Assembly (NCBI GenBank): GCA_031262595.1
Contig: JAISHI010000028.1
Coordinates: forward strand, 1-56,435
Source of the DNA: Christensenellaceae bacterium
GTDB lineage: Bacteria; Bacillota; Clostridia; Christensenellales; UBA1242
Length of the DNA: 56,435 nucleotides
Reading direction: 5' to 3'
Shown here: one piece after another, positions 7,918 through 16,584 of the stretch
How positions within the stretch are numbered: the first letter of the stretch is position 1
Layout of the letters: every line of letters starts with the position of its first letter
Notes under the pieces: model-generated
What the model saw: the letters and a program-made list of their open reading frames with translations, nothing else
What the model was told of the DNA's origin: nothing
Database searches by the model: none
Program-made: the position numbers and the translations under genes

Positions 7918-8355
7918 TTACCTGTCTTTCTCCGGGGTATTTTCTTCGCCTTCTTCTTTTCTCCGACTCGCAAGCTTGTCGTGTATTTCACTACCTACCC
8001 AAGTGCCCACGCCCGAGGCCGCAGCTGCCCCTATGATACTAGTAAATCCTAGCACGCTTTCAGCATAACTTTGCATGAAGTCATCAACCCTTTTATTCAC
8101 CTCTGCTTCCGGAATACCCTCAGCACGCAATTCATTTCTTTTTTCATTTTCTAAATCCTGTCTGTTACCAACTGCATTCCCAACGCCCAGACTTGCGCCC
8201 ATAACGCCCAAACCAAGCATAACGCCCGCTGCTGTCCCGCCTGCTTTTTGAACAACCTTATTTACTTTCTCACGAATTGTTTTGGCTTTTTTAGGCGATG
8301 CAGTTTGACCATCTCTTTTCCCCACTATGCTTTTCATATAGTTTTTAACACCCAT
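7918..8355 (-). CDS. Small membrane protein under a poly-G promoter
   Basis: 145 aa with AAAAAAGGAG upstream of the ATG. A basic N-terminus precedes two Gly/Ala-rich membrane segments (about residues 40-62 and 99-120) separated by a charged helix, and the C-terminus is acidic and basic mixed. No family is recognised; the Gly-zipper-like helices could form a small oligomer. The key feature is the promoter, whose -35/-10 spacer contains 11 consecutive G on the coding strand (see separate entry), suggesting ON/OFF switching. Confidence 0.65.
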   Translation of the reverse strand: MGVKNYMKSIVGKRDGQTASPKKAKTIREKVNKVVQKAGGTAAGVMLGLGVMGASLGVGNAVGNRQDLENEKRNELRAEGIPEAEVNKRVDDFMQSYAESVLGFTSIIGAAAASGVGTWVGSEIHDKLASRRKEEGEENTPEKDR

Positions 8356-8395
8356 TTTAAAATCTCCTTTTTTAGAAAAATAATTTTTCTATTTA

Positions 8396-8424
8396 AGAAT
8401 AGACCCCCCCCCCCGATTTGTCAA
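8396..8424 (-). promoter_or_regulatory. Promoter with an 11-G tract in its spacer
   Basis: On the minus strand, TTGACA (8424-8419), 17 bp, TATTCT (8401-8396). The spacer is AATC, then 11 G (8414-8404), then TC. Gain or loss of G residues by slipped-strand mispairing would move the spacer away from 17 bp. This is how poly-G promoters of phase-variable surface proteins work in other bacteria. A leader dyad (AGAAAAA/TTTTTCT) and AAGGAG follow. Confidence 0.8.
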
Positions 8425-8469
8425 GTGTTTTTTACAAATTCGGCAATTTGCCCGAATTTAATCTTTAAA

Positions 8470-8498
8470 TTGACGAACGCGGTTTTTCGCGCTAAGAT
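8470..8498 (+). promoter_or_regulatory. Promoter of pgsA, leaderless type
   Basis: TTGACG, 17 bp, TAAGAT, then 6 nt to the ATG at 8505. No Shine-Dalgarno is present. Confidence 0.75.
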
Positions 8499-8504
8499 AA
8501 CTTT

Positions 8505-9185
8505 ATGAAAATAAATACCGCAACAAAAATAACAATCGTTCGTATAGCCCTATTGCCGTTTATTTTGGCGATTTATTTAATGTCGTTTTACGGCGTTAGC
8601 GCGTTTATAACGGATTATGGGCGGCTTATCGCGATGGCGCTCTTTATAATCGCGGCGGCTAGCGATTTCGTTGACGGATATATCGCGCGAAAATATAACC
8701 AAGTAACGGACCTTGGCAAACTCCTCGACCCAATCGCCGACAAACTACTCTCCTTTCTCGGGTTTATACTAATCGTTTGCGACCCGATTTTAAATAACGG
8801 CTCGGCTGGGCTCGCGTTCGGCGAAAACGTTTCGGGTATCCTTCCTCTTTGGCTCGGCGTTCTCGCAATTTCTATCGCAACGATGCGCGACTATATAGTT
8901 AACGCAATCCGCCAAATCGGCGCGCAAAAAGGGCTCGCAGTCGCGGCGATTCCGTCGTCGAAAATTAAATCTACGGCGCAATATTTCGCAATTTCGTTCT
9001 TTATGCTTTATTCGTTCTCGCTCGGTATGGACTTCCTTAACGGCTGGCTGAAAATCGTTGTTCAAGCCCTTTGTTTAGCCTTTTTAATCCTCGCAACCGC
9101 GCTCTCGTTCTACACAATCTTCGACTTCCCGCTAAAAAACAAGCACGTTTTCGCGGCTAAAAAGGAAGAAACGAATGCAAAATAA
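8505..9185 (+). CDS. pgsA: CDP-diacylglycerol-glycerol-3-phosphate 3-phosphatidyltransferase
   Basis: 226 aa membrane enzyme that commits CDP-diacylglycerol to phosphatidylglycerol synthesis. The CDP-alcohol phosphotransferase signature DX2DGX2ARX8GX3DX3D is present (DFVDGYIAR then GKLLDPIADK, residues about 52-76). Five to six membrane helices are visible. The start at 8505 follows a good promoter by 6 nt. The last 11 nt overlap the HAD phosphatase gene, so the two form an operon. gpsA, which makes its glycerol-3-phosphate substrate, is elsewhere in this window. Confidence 0.9.
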   Translation: MKINTATKITIVRIALLPFILAIYLMSFYGVSAFITDYGRLIAMALFIIAAASDFVDGYIARKYNQVTDLGKLLDPIADKLLSFLGFILIVCDPILNNGSAGLAFGENVSGILPLWLGVLAISIATMRDYIVNAIRQIGAQKGLAVAAIPSSKIKSTAQYFAISFFMLYSFSLGMDFLNGWLKIVVQALCLAFLILATALSFYTIFDFPLKNKHVFAAKKEETNAK

Positions 9186-9969
9186 CCTCGATTTTTCAAA
9201 AATTAAATGCTTCCTTCTCGATATGGACGGAACCGTTTATTTAGATGGCAAGGTTTTCGACGGCGCGGTTAACGCGATAAACCGAATGCGCGAGCGCGCG
9301 AAAGTTCTTTTTATAACGAATAACTCCTCGAAATCGCGCGAAGATTACGTCGATAAACTAACCTATCTAGGAATCCCTGTTAAACCCGACGAAATCTATA
9401 CCGCCGGCCACGCGACTATCGAATACATAATCCAAAATACGAAATTCCGTAAAATCTGGCTGCTCGGCGCGCACGGACTTAAAGAAGAGTTTAAGGCGAG
9501 CGGGCTAACAATCGTCAACGGAACTAAACTCGCGCCAGAACTCGTTGTAGTTGCGTTTGATACAACTTTAACCTATAAAGACCTCGCGATAGTTTGCGAG
9601 CATATTCGACATGGCGTCCCTTTTATCGCGACCCACCCCGATTTTAACTGCCCAATGGCGGGCGGCGAATATATCCCTGACGTTGGGTCGTTCCTCGCGC
9701 TTATTAAAGCCAGCACCGGCAAAAGCCCCGCGCTGATTTGCGGAAAACCCTACGCGCCGATTGCGAAATCCGTTGGAAGCCTCGTTCACCTAGCGCCTAA
9801 CGAAATCGCGATGGTCGGCGACCGCCTCATGACGGATATGAACTTCGCGATAAACAACGGCTTTAAGTCGATTCTTGTTCTCTCGGGCGAGGCAACCCGC
9901 GACGACCTCGCAAAAAGCGGCATGAAAGTCGACGCGGTTATAAATAGCATAAGCGATATAAACTTTTAA
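9175..9969 (+). CDS. HAD-IIA (NagD-like) phosphatase
   Basis: 264 aa. It has HAD motif I (LLDMDGTVYLDG, catalytic Asp at about residues 15 and 17), motif II FITNNSS, the Lys in ICGKP and motif IV MVGDRLMTD. The cap position and PNEIAMVGDRLMTDMNFA are typical of NagD/AraL-type sugar or glycerol phosphate phosphatases. The substrate cannot be read from sequence. It overlaps pgsA by 11 nt, and some relatives dephosphorylate phosphatidylglycerophosphate or glycerol phosphate, so a role in phospholipid synthesis or glycerol phosphate balance is plausible but not shown. Confidence 0.85.
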   Translation: MQNNLDFSKIKCFLLDMDGTVYLDGKVFDGAVNAINRMRERAKVLFITNNSSKSREDYVDKLTYLGIPVKPDEIYTAGHATIEYIIQNTKFRKIWLLGAHGLKEEFKASGLTIVNGTKLAPELVVVAFDTTLTYKDLAIVCEHIRHGVPFIATHPDFNCPMAGGEYIPDVGSFLALIKASTGKSPALICGKPYAPIAKSVGSLVHLAPNEIAMVGDRLMTDMNFAINNGFKSILVLSGEATRDDLAKSGMKVDAVINSISDINF

Positions 9970-12533
9970 ACCTTAGTCTTATATAAAGTCTTGCGAAGTG
10001 TTTCGATTGGAAAGACGATAAGCGCGAGGACTATCGTTAATAAAAAGTGGTTTATCGAGAGCGCGGACGTATGGAAAACTGTTCCGCCTAAATAAACTAT
10101 CCCGATTTGTGCGACGAAAACAATCCCCATAATTATCATGAACATTTTATTGCCCGAAAGGCCTTTAAAGATATTTATGCGCTCGGTTCGCGAGTTAAAC
10201 GCGTTAAAGATATTCATGAACATAAAGAACGCGAAGAAGGCTGTTCCCGCATAAAAACTGCTCCAAGCGCCCTCGAAATGCGATTGGATAAACGGCGAGA
10301 GTAAAAACCAAATCGAAAGTCCGCTCATAACGATGCTCGAAATTAAAATTTGGTTCCACATGGATTTCGTCACGATATTTTCGTCGCGGCGTTTTGGCGG
10401 TTCGGTTAGATATTCCTTTTGCGGTTTTTCGCCGCCGAACGCAAGCCCCGCCAACGTATCCATAACGAGATTTATCCAAAGCATTTGAATAACGGTTATC
10501 GGCGTAGCGATGTTAAACAAGGGAGCTACGATACAAACCGCCATCGCGCAAAAGTTTATCGCAAGTTTAAAGACTAAAAACCGCCGAATCGACTTAAAAA
10601 TCGTGCGCCCGTAAGAAACGGCTTTAACGATACTAGAAATGTTGTCGTCGACGATGACGATATCCCCTGCCTCTTTCGCGACTTCGGTTCCGCTGCCCAT
10701 CGCGAACCCGAGTTCGGCCTTTTTAAGCGCGGGCGCGTCGTTAACGCCGTCGCCGGTCATGCCGACAACAAGGTTTTGCGATTGCGCGATACGAACGAGG
10801 CGCGATTTGTCGCTCGGAAGCGCGCGCGCAACAACCCGAAGTTTCGGTAAAATCCGCGCGAGTTCCTCGTCTTTTAAATTATTCATCTCGTCGCTAGTAA
10901 GGACGACCTCGTCGCTGTCGCCCGACAAAATCCCGACCTCCGTCGCAATCGCCGTCGCTGTGGGTTTTGCGTCGCCGGTTATCATAACGACTTGAACCTT
11001 TGCGTTATGAAGAGCCATAACGCTAAGCCGCGCCTCGTCGCGCAGTTCGTCGCGGATACAAAGAAGCCCGATAAGCGTTAAATCATTCATTCTAACCTGC
11101 CCGCCTATTATAGGGTCGAACCCGACCGCAACGCAAATAACGCGCATGGCTTTTTTCGTTGCGTCGTCGATTGCGTTAAGTAGTGCGGTTCTGTCGCCGA
11201 TTTTCTTAACTTCGCCGTTCTCGTTGATAAAATTGGCGCAACGCTCTAATAAAATCTCTTGCGCGCCCTTAAAGAAAGTCCGCGCGCCGTCAGCTGTTTC
11301 AACCGTTGTCGCCATAAATTTCGACGAACTCTCGAAAGGAATCGTATCTATTTTCCTTAAATTCCCATCGATTTTCGTTTTATTCGCGTATTCGCAAAGA
11401 ACGCGGTCGGTTATGTTTCCGCCAATCGCCCGTCCGCCGACGAACTCCGCGCCGTTATTATAGATAAGCGCGGTTGCGAGCGCCTTGGCTTGCTCGCCCC
11501 TTGGTTCGTCCGCGAACCCCTTCGCGCCGATAAACGACGCGACTTCGAGTTTACCCTTAGTGAGCGTGCCCGTTTTGTCCGTTAAGAGAATATTCAGGCT
11601 GCCGGCCGTTTCAACGGCGCTAAGTTTCCTAACTAATAGGTTGTCTTTCATCATGGATTTCATATTCGACGACAAAACAACCGTTATCATCATCGGCAAC
11701 CCCTCCGGCACCGCCATAACGATAACCGCGACGATAAGGGTTGCGGCCTGCAAGAAATGATGAACAACAAAGCTCCAATCCCCAATTTGCGCGATTCCGT
11801 TATTTAAAACTAAAACCGCGAACATATAGGTTATGAAAACGAGCCCCGCGCCGATATAACCTATGAGGCTAATAAGTTTCGCGAGTTTTTCGAGTTTAAC
11901 TTTAAGCGGACTTGTCGGCGCGCTTTCGGTAAGTTCGGCGGCGATTTTTCCGTAAACCGTTTCAGCTCCGACTTTCGTTATGCGCATTTCGCCAGTTCCG
12001 CTGGTTATAACTGCACCGCCGAGTAGCGTTATGTCGCCGTCTAAACTTCGGTAGGCTTCCTTGCTCTCGCCGTTTAAAACGCTTTGGTCTACGTAAAGTT
12101 TGCCCTCTATTAAGTCGCCATCAGCCGGAATCTTGTCCCCCGCGCCCAAAAGAACAACATCGCCGACAACGACCTCCGTCATCGGCAAAACGCAAACCTC
12201 GCCGTTGCGCCGAACGCGCACTTCACACAAGGCCGTTGCCTCTTGAAGTTTCTTAAACGCGTTTTCGCTGCCCATTTCGGAAAGCGTCGAAACCAAAACC
12301 GCAACAACAACCGCCGCAGCAATCCCGACTGTTTCTAAAATCTCGCCGCCGTTAAAAATTAGGAACACGACGTTAATCCCGAGCGCGATGAGTAAGATTT
12401 TAAGCATCGGGTCGCCGAAGTTCGCTAAAAAAACTTGGAACGCCGTCCGCCTATTTTTCGCCTGAACCGCATTCGTCCCAAATTTTTCGCGCGACAAAAT
12501 AACTTCCGCGTCGCTTAAACCCGTTTTCTTCAT
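9966..12533 (-). CDS. P-type Ca2+-transporting ATPase (type II)
   Basis: 855 aa. The cation-transporting ATPase N-terminal region is followed by the actuator TGES-like loop (LNGESKEA), the VPEGLP transport-site helix M4, the phosphorylation loop LLTDKTGTLTKG, the hinge TGDGVNDAPAL and the C-terminal membrane helices. PEGLP in M4 and GTEVAKEAGDIVIVDD resemble plasma-membrane type (IIB) calcium pumps. It probably exports Ca2+. The 3' end overlaps the HAD gene by 4 nt in convergent orientation. A TTGTCG-17-TAATAT promoter ends 6 nt before the ATG. Confidence 0.9.
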   Translation of the reverse strand: MKKTGLSDAEVILSREKFGTNAVQAKNRRTAFQVFLANFGDPMLKILLIALGINVVFLIFNGGEILETVGIAAAVVVAVLVSTLSEMGSENAFKKLQEATALCEVRVRRNGEVCVLPMTEVVVGDVVLLGAGDKIPADGDLIEGKLYVDQSVLNGESKEAYRSLDGDITLLGGAVITSGTGEMRITKVGAETVYGKIAAELTESAPTSPLKVKLEKLAKLISLIGYIGAGLVFITYMFAVLVLNNGIAQIGDWSFVVHHFLQAATLIVAVIVMAVPEGLPMMITVVLSSNMKSMMKDNLLVRKLSAVETAGSLNILLTDKTGTLTKGKLEVASFIGAKGFADEPRGEQAKALATALIYNNGAEFVGGRAIGGNITDRVLCEYANKTKIDGNLRKIDTIPFESSSKFMATTVETADGARTFFKGAQEILLERCANFINENGEVKKIGDRTALLNAIDDATKKAMRVICVAVGFDPIIGGQVRMNDLTLIGLLCIRDELRDEARLSVMALHNAKVQVVMITGDAKPTATAIATEVGILSGDSDEVVLTSDEMNNLKDEELARILPKLRVVARALPSDKSRLVRIAQSQNLVVGMTGDGVNDAPALKKAELGFAMGSGTEVAKEAGDIVIVDDNISSIVKAVSYGRTIFKSIRRFLVFKLAINFCAMAVCIVAPLFNIATPITVIQMLWINLVMDTLAGLAFGGEKPQKEYLTEPPKRRDENIVTKSMWNQILISSIVMSGLSIWFLLSPFIQSHFEGAWSSFYAGTAFFAFFMFMNIFNAFNSRTERINIFKGLSGNKMFMIIMGIVFVAQIGIVYLGGTVFHTSALSINHFLLTIVLALIVFPIETLRKTLYKTKV

Positions 12534-12539
12534 ATAACT

Positions 12540-12568
12540 ATATTATATTATCGAGAGTAAGCCGACAA
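12540..12568 (-). promoter_or_regulatory. Promoter of the Ca2+ ATPase, leaderless type
   Basis: Minus strand TTGTCG, 17 bp, TAATAT, 6 nt, ATG at 12533. Confidence 0.65.
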
Positions 12569-12589
12569 GCACAAAGAACTCGCAATAAT

Positions 12590-13810
12590 TTAGTGCAATT
12601 TACATGTAGAACAGAACTGCGCTGCCAACCCCCCGCAAGAGGTTTCGCGATAACATTGATGCATATCAAGCCCAGTCTTATACATAACTTCTATTAAGTT
12701 ATCGAGCGGAATGCGACGAGGTTTGTCGTTAATAGCCGAGAGTCTAGCCGCACAAAGCGCGCGCGCCGCCGCCGAAGCATTGCGTTCGATACAAGGGATT
12801 TGAACTAAGCCATAAACAGGGTCGCAAGTTAAACCTAAAAAGTGTTCCATCGCCATGCAAGCCGCGTTCTCGATTTGCGTAAGCGAAAATCCCATTAAAA
12901 ACGCCGCCGCGCCCGCCGTCATCGAGCAAGCGACCCCGATTTCCGCTTGGCAACCGCACTCCGCCCCGCTAATCGACGCGTTAAATTTATATAAGTTCCC
13001 GATTATTCCGGCAACCGCCATTGCGTTAATGAGTTCGTCGTCGGTTTTGCCCCATTCCTCGCTCGCGAGCAATAAAACAGACGGCAAAACCCCGCAACTT
13101 CCGCAAGTCGGCGCGGTAACAATTTTTCCGCCGTCCGCGTTTTCCTCCGCGGTGCCGATTGCGTAGGCGGACATAAGGCGATGCTCGTCGGTTAAAATTC
13201 CGTTGTCCTTAAAATCGAAAATAGACTTCGCGCGGCGTTCGAGTTTAAGTTTTCCGGGTAAAATTCCCTCTGTTCTAACCGCTTTTCGTGCGGTTTCTTG
13301 CATTTGCGCTAAACATTCGCGTAAATATTCGCGTATTCCCTCGCCCTCATGAAGATAAACGTATTCGGCGAGGTTAATCTTCTTTTCTTCGCAAAAATTT
13401 TTTATCTCTTCAAACGATTTGTGCGGATAAGTCGCGGTTTCGATATCGGTATTTATAGCTCCGCCGCCGAGGCTCTCAAACGTTTCGCTCGTAAAATCGC
13501 AACTATCTTGGCTGTCCGCGCCGTCCTCGCCGCCGCTATAACGGCAACAAGAAATCGTTAACGTATTTGGGTGCTCTTTTTCCGTTTCGGTATCGAAAAT
13601 AATCTCGCATTTTGCGGGCGCGAGTATTTCTTTAATAATTCTATCCGTTCCGTGCCCAACTCCTGTCGCCGCTAAAGAACCGAAAAGAACAACCTTATAT
13701 TCGTTTGACGGATTTTTCGTTTTAAAAAGCGAAACCGCCCTGCCGACGCCGAGGGTATGCGACGACGACGGCCCATAGCCAATTCGGTAAAGTTCGCGCA
13801 AACTGTTCAT
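12590..13810 (-). CDS. sdaA: L-serine ammonia-lyase, iron-sulfur type, single chain
   Basis: About 406 aa. It deaminates L-serine to pyruvate using a 4Fe-4S cluster. The N-terminal beta domain begins IGYGPSSSHTLG; the alpha domain contains APTCGSCGVLPS, CGCQAEIG and the C-terminal CYRETSCGGLA, which supply the cluster cysteines. Both domains are in one chain, as in E. coli SdaA, rather than split as in many Bacillota. I choose the ATG at 13810, four bases after the lysS stop and about 13 bases after GGAG; the ORF-track start at 13831 is a TTG. Confidence 0.92.
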   Translation of the reverse strand: MNSLRELYRIGYGPSSSHTLGVGRAVSLFKTKNPSNEYKVVLFGSLAATGVGHGTDRIIKEILAPAKCEIIFDTETEKEHPNTLTISCCRYSGGEDGADSQDSCDFTSETFESLGGGAINTDIETATYPHKSFEEIKNFCEEKKINLAEYVYLHEGEGIREYLRECLAQMQETARKAVRTEGILPGKLKLERRAKSIFDFKDNGILTDEHRLMSAYAIGTAEENADGGKIVTAPTCGSCGVLPSVLLLASEEWGKTDDELINAMAVAGIIGNLYKFNASISGAECGCQAEIGVACSMTAGAAAFLMGFSLTQIENAACMAMEHFLGLTCDPVYGLVQIPCIERNASAAARALCAARLSAINDKPRRIPLDNLIEVMYKTGLDMHQCYRETSCGGLAAQFCSTCKLH

Positions 13811-13814
13811 AGGC

Positions 13815-15410
13815 TTATTTATGCTCCGCAAGGAGTTTTAGATAATCGTCTTTTTGCGAGGCGGATAAGAAAAGATAAAGCCTTGGGCCGTCGTCGCGCC
13901 CGAAAAGCATATTATAGAAGACTTTAAAAAACCTTTGTTGGCGAACTTGGTTTTCCTTCTTTGTTAGCCCTTCAATATTTATAAGCGAGTATAAAAACTC
14001 TTGGATTTCTTTTTCCGTGCGCGCGTTGTTTAAGAACTCGGCTAGTCGCGCCAAAACGCTCTTTTCCTCGTCGCTAATCGTTAGATAAAACTCTTTATTA
14101 AAGGAAGGCAATAGTTTATAAATCTTTTCCGGCGCATAATTTTCGAGCCAATACTTAACGCTGTTAAAACGCGCGATGAAATTCGGGTCGTTTGCGTCAA
14201 GCCCTAGCGTTTTTGCACAAAGTTTTATATTAAAGCCCGAAATCGGCGCAACAGTCGCCATTGTCCCGAAAGAAACAGGGTTAACGGTCTTGCGCGTTTC
14301 GATAAGGCAAAGGTCATAAACGGATTTCTCGAATTCCTCCATAGGTTCGCCGGAAAGATATGCCGAAACGCCGCGATCGAACTCACCGTAATGGCGGATA
14401 ATCGTATCGTCAAAGCCGAAATCGAAACTATCGCCGACGTAATATTTTGCGTAAAGCCACCTGAGCATCTCGGGTTCGTAAACGCCGAGTAGTTGCGCTG
14501 GGGTTATGTTAACTCCCGTTGAACTATGCATGCTGCCGCTCGAAATTCCGCGTATCCCAACCCAAGCAAAACAAACCGAAACAGGCGCCTCTATCCCGAA
14601 AATTTCTTTCGCGATTTTTGTCGCAACTTCATAACTTCCGCCCGCGCTGTGGTGGTCGATGCCCGCCGCCTCGAAGTTAACGCCCTCTTCGCGCCATCTC
14701 ATCGGCCAATCAACTTTCCAAACGAGTTTTATATTCGTAGCTTCTAAAACGTTAACGGTATGCCGCTCGCCGCATTTGCATTCATAAGTTAACTCCGTAA
14801 AATCTGCGTTCGCGCCGATAACTTTCGTGAAATCGTGTCCGCAAGTTTCGCAATAAATAGAAACCGGATAATATTCCTCGCGCTTGCCTTCCTCGTCTTC
14901 CGCTGGGTTATCCTTTTCGGTCTTAAAACTCGTTATTATGTCGTAAATTTCTTTGCGTTTCGAGAGCGCATAAACGATATTTTTATTATAGCGCTTAGAT
15001 TTATATTCGGCCGCTTGATATATAAACTTAACTGGAATTTCGTTCATCGAAAGTCGCGCTAACGCGGCTTCGAATTCTTTTTCGTAAAACTTCGCATAAT
15101 TTTCTTCCTTATCGTTCGGGTCAGGGATAAGCGAATACGGCATACCGATATATTTCTCGTAGCCCGTTTTCATTTGCGCGATGTTCTTAGGAACTTTTCG
15201 CATTCTATCAAACTCATCCCAAGAAAAAATCATGCGGACTTTTTTGCCCATAATCTTCAACGCCTTGCCGACGTAATAGTTCGTGATGAACTCGCGATAG
15301 TTCCCGATATGAACCGAACCCGACGGGCTTATTCCGCTCGCGACAACATATTCTTCCTTATTAGGATAACGCGCAATAACGTCCTCCGCTAACTTAAAAC
15401 TCCAATGCAT
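13815..15410 (-). CDS. lysS: Lysyl-tRNA synthetase, class I
   Basis: 531 aa, class I (archaeal type) rather than the class II enzyme usual in Bacillota. The Rossmann motif is SGSVHIGNYREF (HIGN as the HIGH variant), a zinc-ribbon CETCGHDF plus CKCG lies near residues 185-215, and the KMSKS region reads SGSMHSSTG (about 295-303), so the second lysine and first lysine are replaced. Class I LysRS occurs in archaea, spirochaetes, alphaproteobacteria and a few Bacillota. It is the first gene of an operon with sdaA and is divergent from gerAA. Confidence 0.92.
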   Translation of the reverse strand: MHWSFKLAEDVIARYPNKEEYVVASGISPSGSVHIGNYREFITNYYVGKALKIMGKKVRMIFSWDEFDRMRKVPKNIAQMKTGYEKYIGMPYSLIPDPNDKEENYAKFYEKEFEAALARLSMNEIPVKFIYQAAEYKSKRYNKNIVYALSKRKEIYDIITSFKTEKDNPAEDEEGKREEYYPVSIYCETCGHDFTKVIGANADFTELTYECKCGERHTVNVLEATNIKLVWKVDWPMRWREEGVNFEAAGIDHHSAGGSYEVATKIAKEIFGIEAPVSVCFAWVGIRGISSGSMHSSTGVNITPAQLLGVYEPEMLRWLYAKYYVGDSFDFGFDDTIIRHYGEFDRGVSAYLSGEPMEEFEKSVYDLCLIETRKTVNPVSFGTMATVAPISGFNIKLCAKTLGLDANDPNFIARFNSVKYWLENYAPEKIYKLLPSFNKEFYLTISDEEKSVLARLAEFLNNARTEKEIQEFLYSLINIEGLTKKENQVRQQRFFKVFYNMLFGRDDGPRLYLFLSASQKDDYLKLLAEHK

Positions 15411-15459
15411 AATGCGATTAAGTTATCATAACTCGGGCGAAATTGCAAATAGTAAGTTT

Positions 15460-16584
15460 ATGGAAGAAACCCCAAAGCGCGCGATAACCGAGCCCCCAAC
15501 AGGCGGTGTCGTTAAAGGCCCACGCGAAGGCTTTATCGAGGATATCGAAACGAACGTTGCCTTAATAGAAAAGCGGATAAAAAAAGATTTAAAGTTTAAA
15601 GAGCTAACGATAGGGCGATATACGAAAACGAAAATTAAGTTAGCCTATATCGAGAGCATCGCGGACGAAGAAGTCGCGGAAAATATCGAGAAAAAGTTAA
15701 AAAAAATCGATATCGACGGCGTTATCGACAGTTATTATCTCGTCGAGTTCCTACAAGAACGCACATACAGTTTCGTTAAGCAAGTTTCCGCCGACGAAAA
15801 ACCCGACAGCGTTTGTGCGAAACTTTTAGAGGGGCGCGTTGCGATTTTAGTTGACGGCAGCCCGATTGTTCTTTGCGTTCCGTATCTATTATTAGAGGAC
15901 CTCCAAGCCAGCGACGATTACTATTCGAACCATACAAGCGCGAGTTTGTCGCGAGCCATTAGGTTCTTCGGCGCGCTCATCGCGATACTACTTCCAGCGT
16001 TGTATATAGCCCTAAAACTCCACCATTTCGCCTTGGTGCCGTTGCCCGCCCTTTTGGCGCTAATAGGCGACGGCGGGGGGAGCGCACTTTCGCCCATGTT
16101 CGAAACGATTGGCGCGCTAATTTTATTCGAAATAATTATGATGGCGACGCTCTCGATGCCGAAGAATTTAGGCGCGCCAATCGGCATCGTAGGCGCTATC
16201 GTTTTAGGCGATACTGCCGTTAACTCGGGCTTAATTTCGGGCAGTACAGTCCTCGTTTGCGCGATTGCGAGCGTAACGAGTTTTTGTATCCCGAACCTTT
16301 CATCGCAAATTTCGCTTTTAAAATTCACGGCTTGTTTTATCGGCGCGTTCTTCGGGTTGTTCGGGATTATGCTTGCGCTAATTGTTTTCGTTATTTATGT
16401 TTGCGGGCTAAATAACTTCGGAACTCCAATTTTAGCCCCGTTCGCGCCGCATATAAAAGAGGACGCAAAAGACGGGATTCTAAAATCCGCCCTGCCCGAA
16501 ATGGTTATGCGCCCGAAAAGTATACCTAATAAAAACCCAGTCCGCGCAAAAATAAAACAAAGAAGCGAGGATAAAAATGGTTAA
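15460..16584 (+). CDS. Spore germination receptor subunit A (GerAA family)
   Basis: 374 aa from the ATG at 15460 (the ORF-track start would leave no room for the lysS promoter). It has the family core: GPREGFIED, TNVALIEKRIK, LLEGRVAILVDGSP and four to five membrane helices after residue 160. GerAA proteins are usually about 480 aa; here the first N-terminal subdomain is missing, as the protein begins only about 20 residues before GPREGF. In spores, GerA receptors sit in the inner membrane and sense nutrients. The gene overlaps the next by 8 nt. Confidence 0.85.
   Translation: MEETPKRAITEPPTGGVVKGPREGFIEDIETNVALIEKRIKKDLKFKELTIGRYTKTKIKLAYIESIADEEVAENIEKKLKKIDIDGVIDSYYLVEFLQERTYSFVKQVSADEKPDSVCAKLLEGRVAILVDGSPIVLCVPYLLLEDLQASDDYYSNHTSASLSRAIRFFGALIAILLPALYIALKLHHFALVPLPALLALIGDGGGSALSPMFETIGALILFEIIMMATLSMPKNLGAPIGIVGAIVLGDTAVNSGLISGSTVLVCAIASVTSFCIPNLSSQISLLKFTACFIGAFFGLFGIMLALIVFVIYVCGLNNFGTPILAPFAPHIKEDAKDGILKSALPEMVMRPKSIPNKNPVRAKIKQRSEDKNG

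Noticed and set aside
10107-12000. Plus-strand ORFs opposite the Ca2+ ATPase gene
   Set aside because: Shadows of a gene with strong codon bias; no ribosome binding sites or family features. The same applies to other antisense ORFs in the track.
16070-16081. G6 run inside gerAA as a contingency locus
   Set aside because: Six G is common by chance and the reading frame is intact on both sides.
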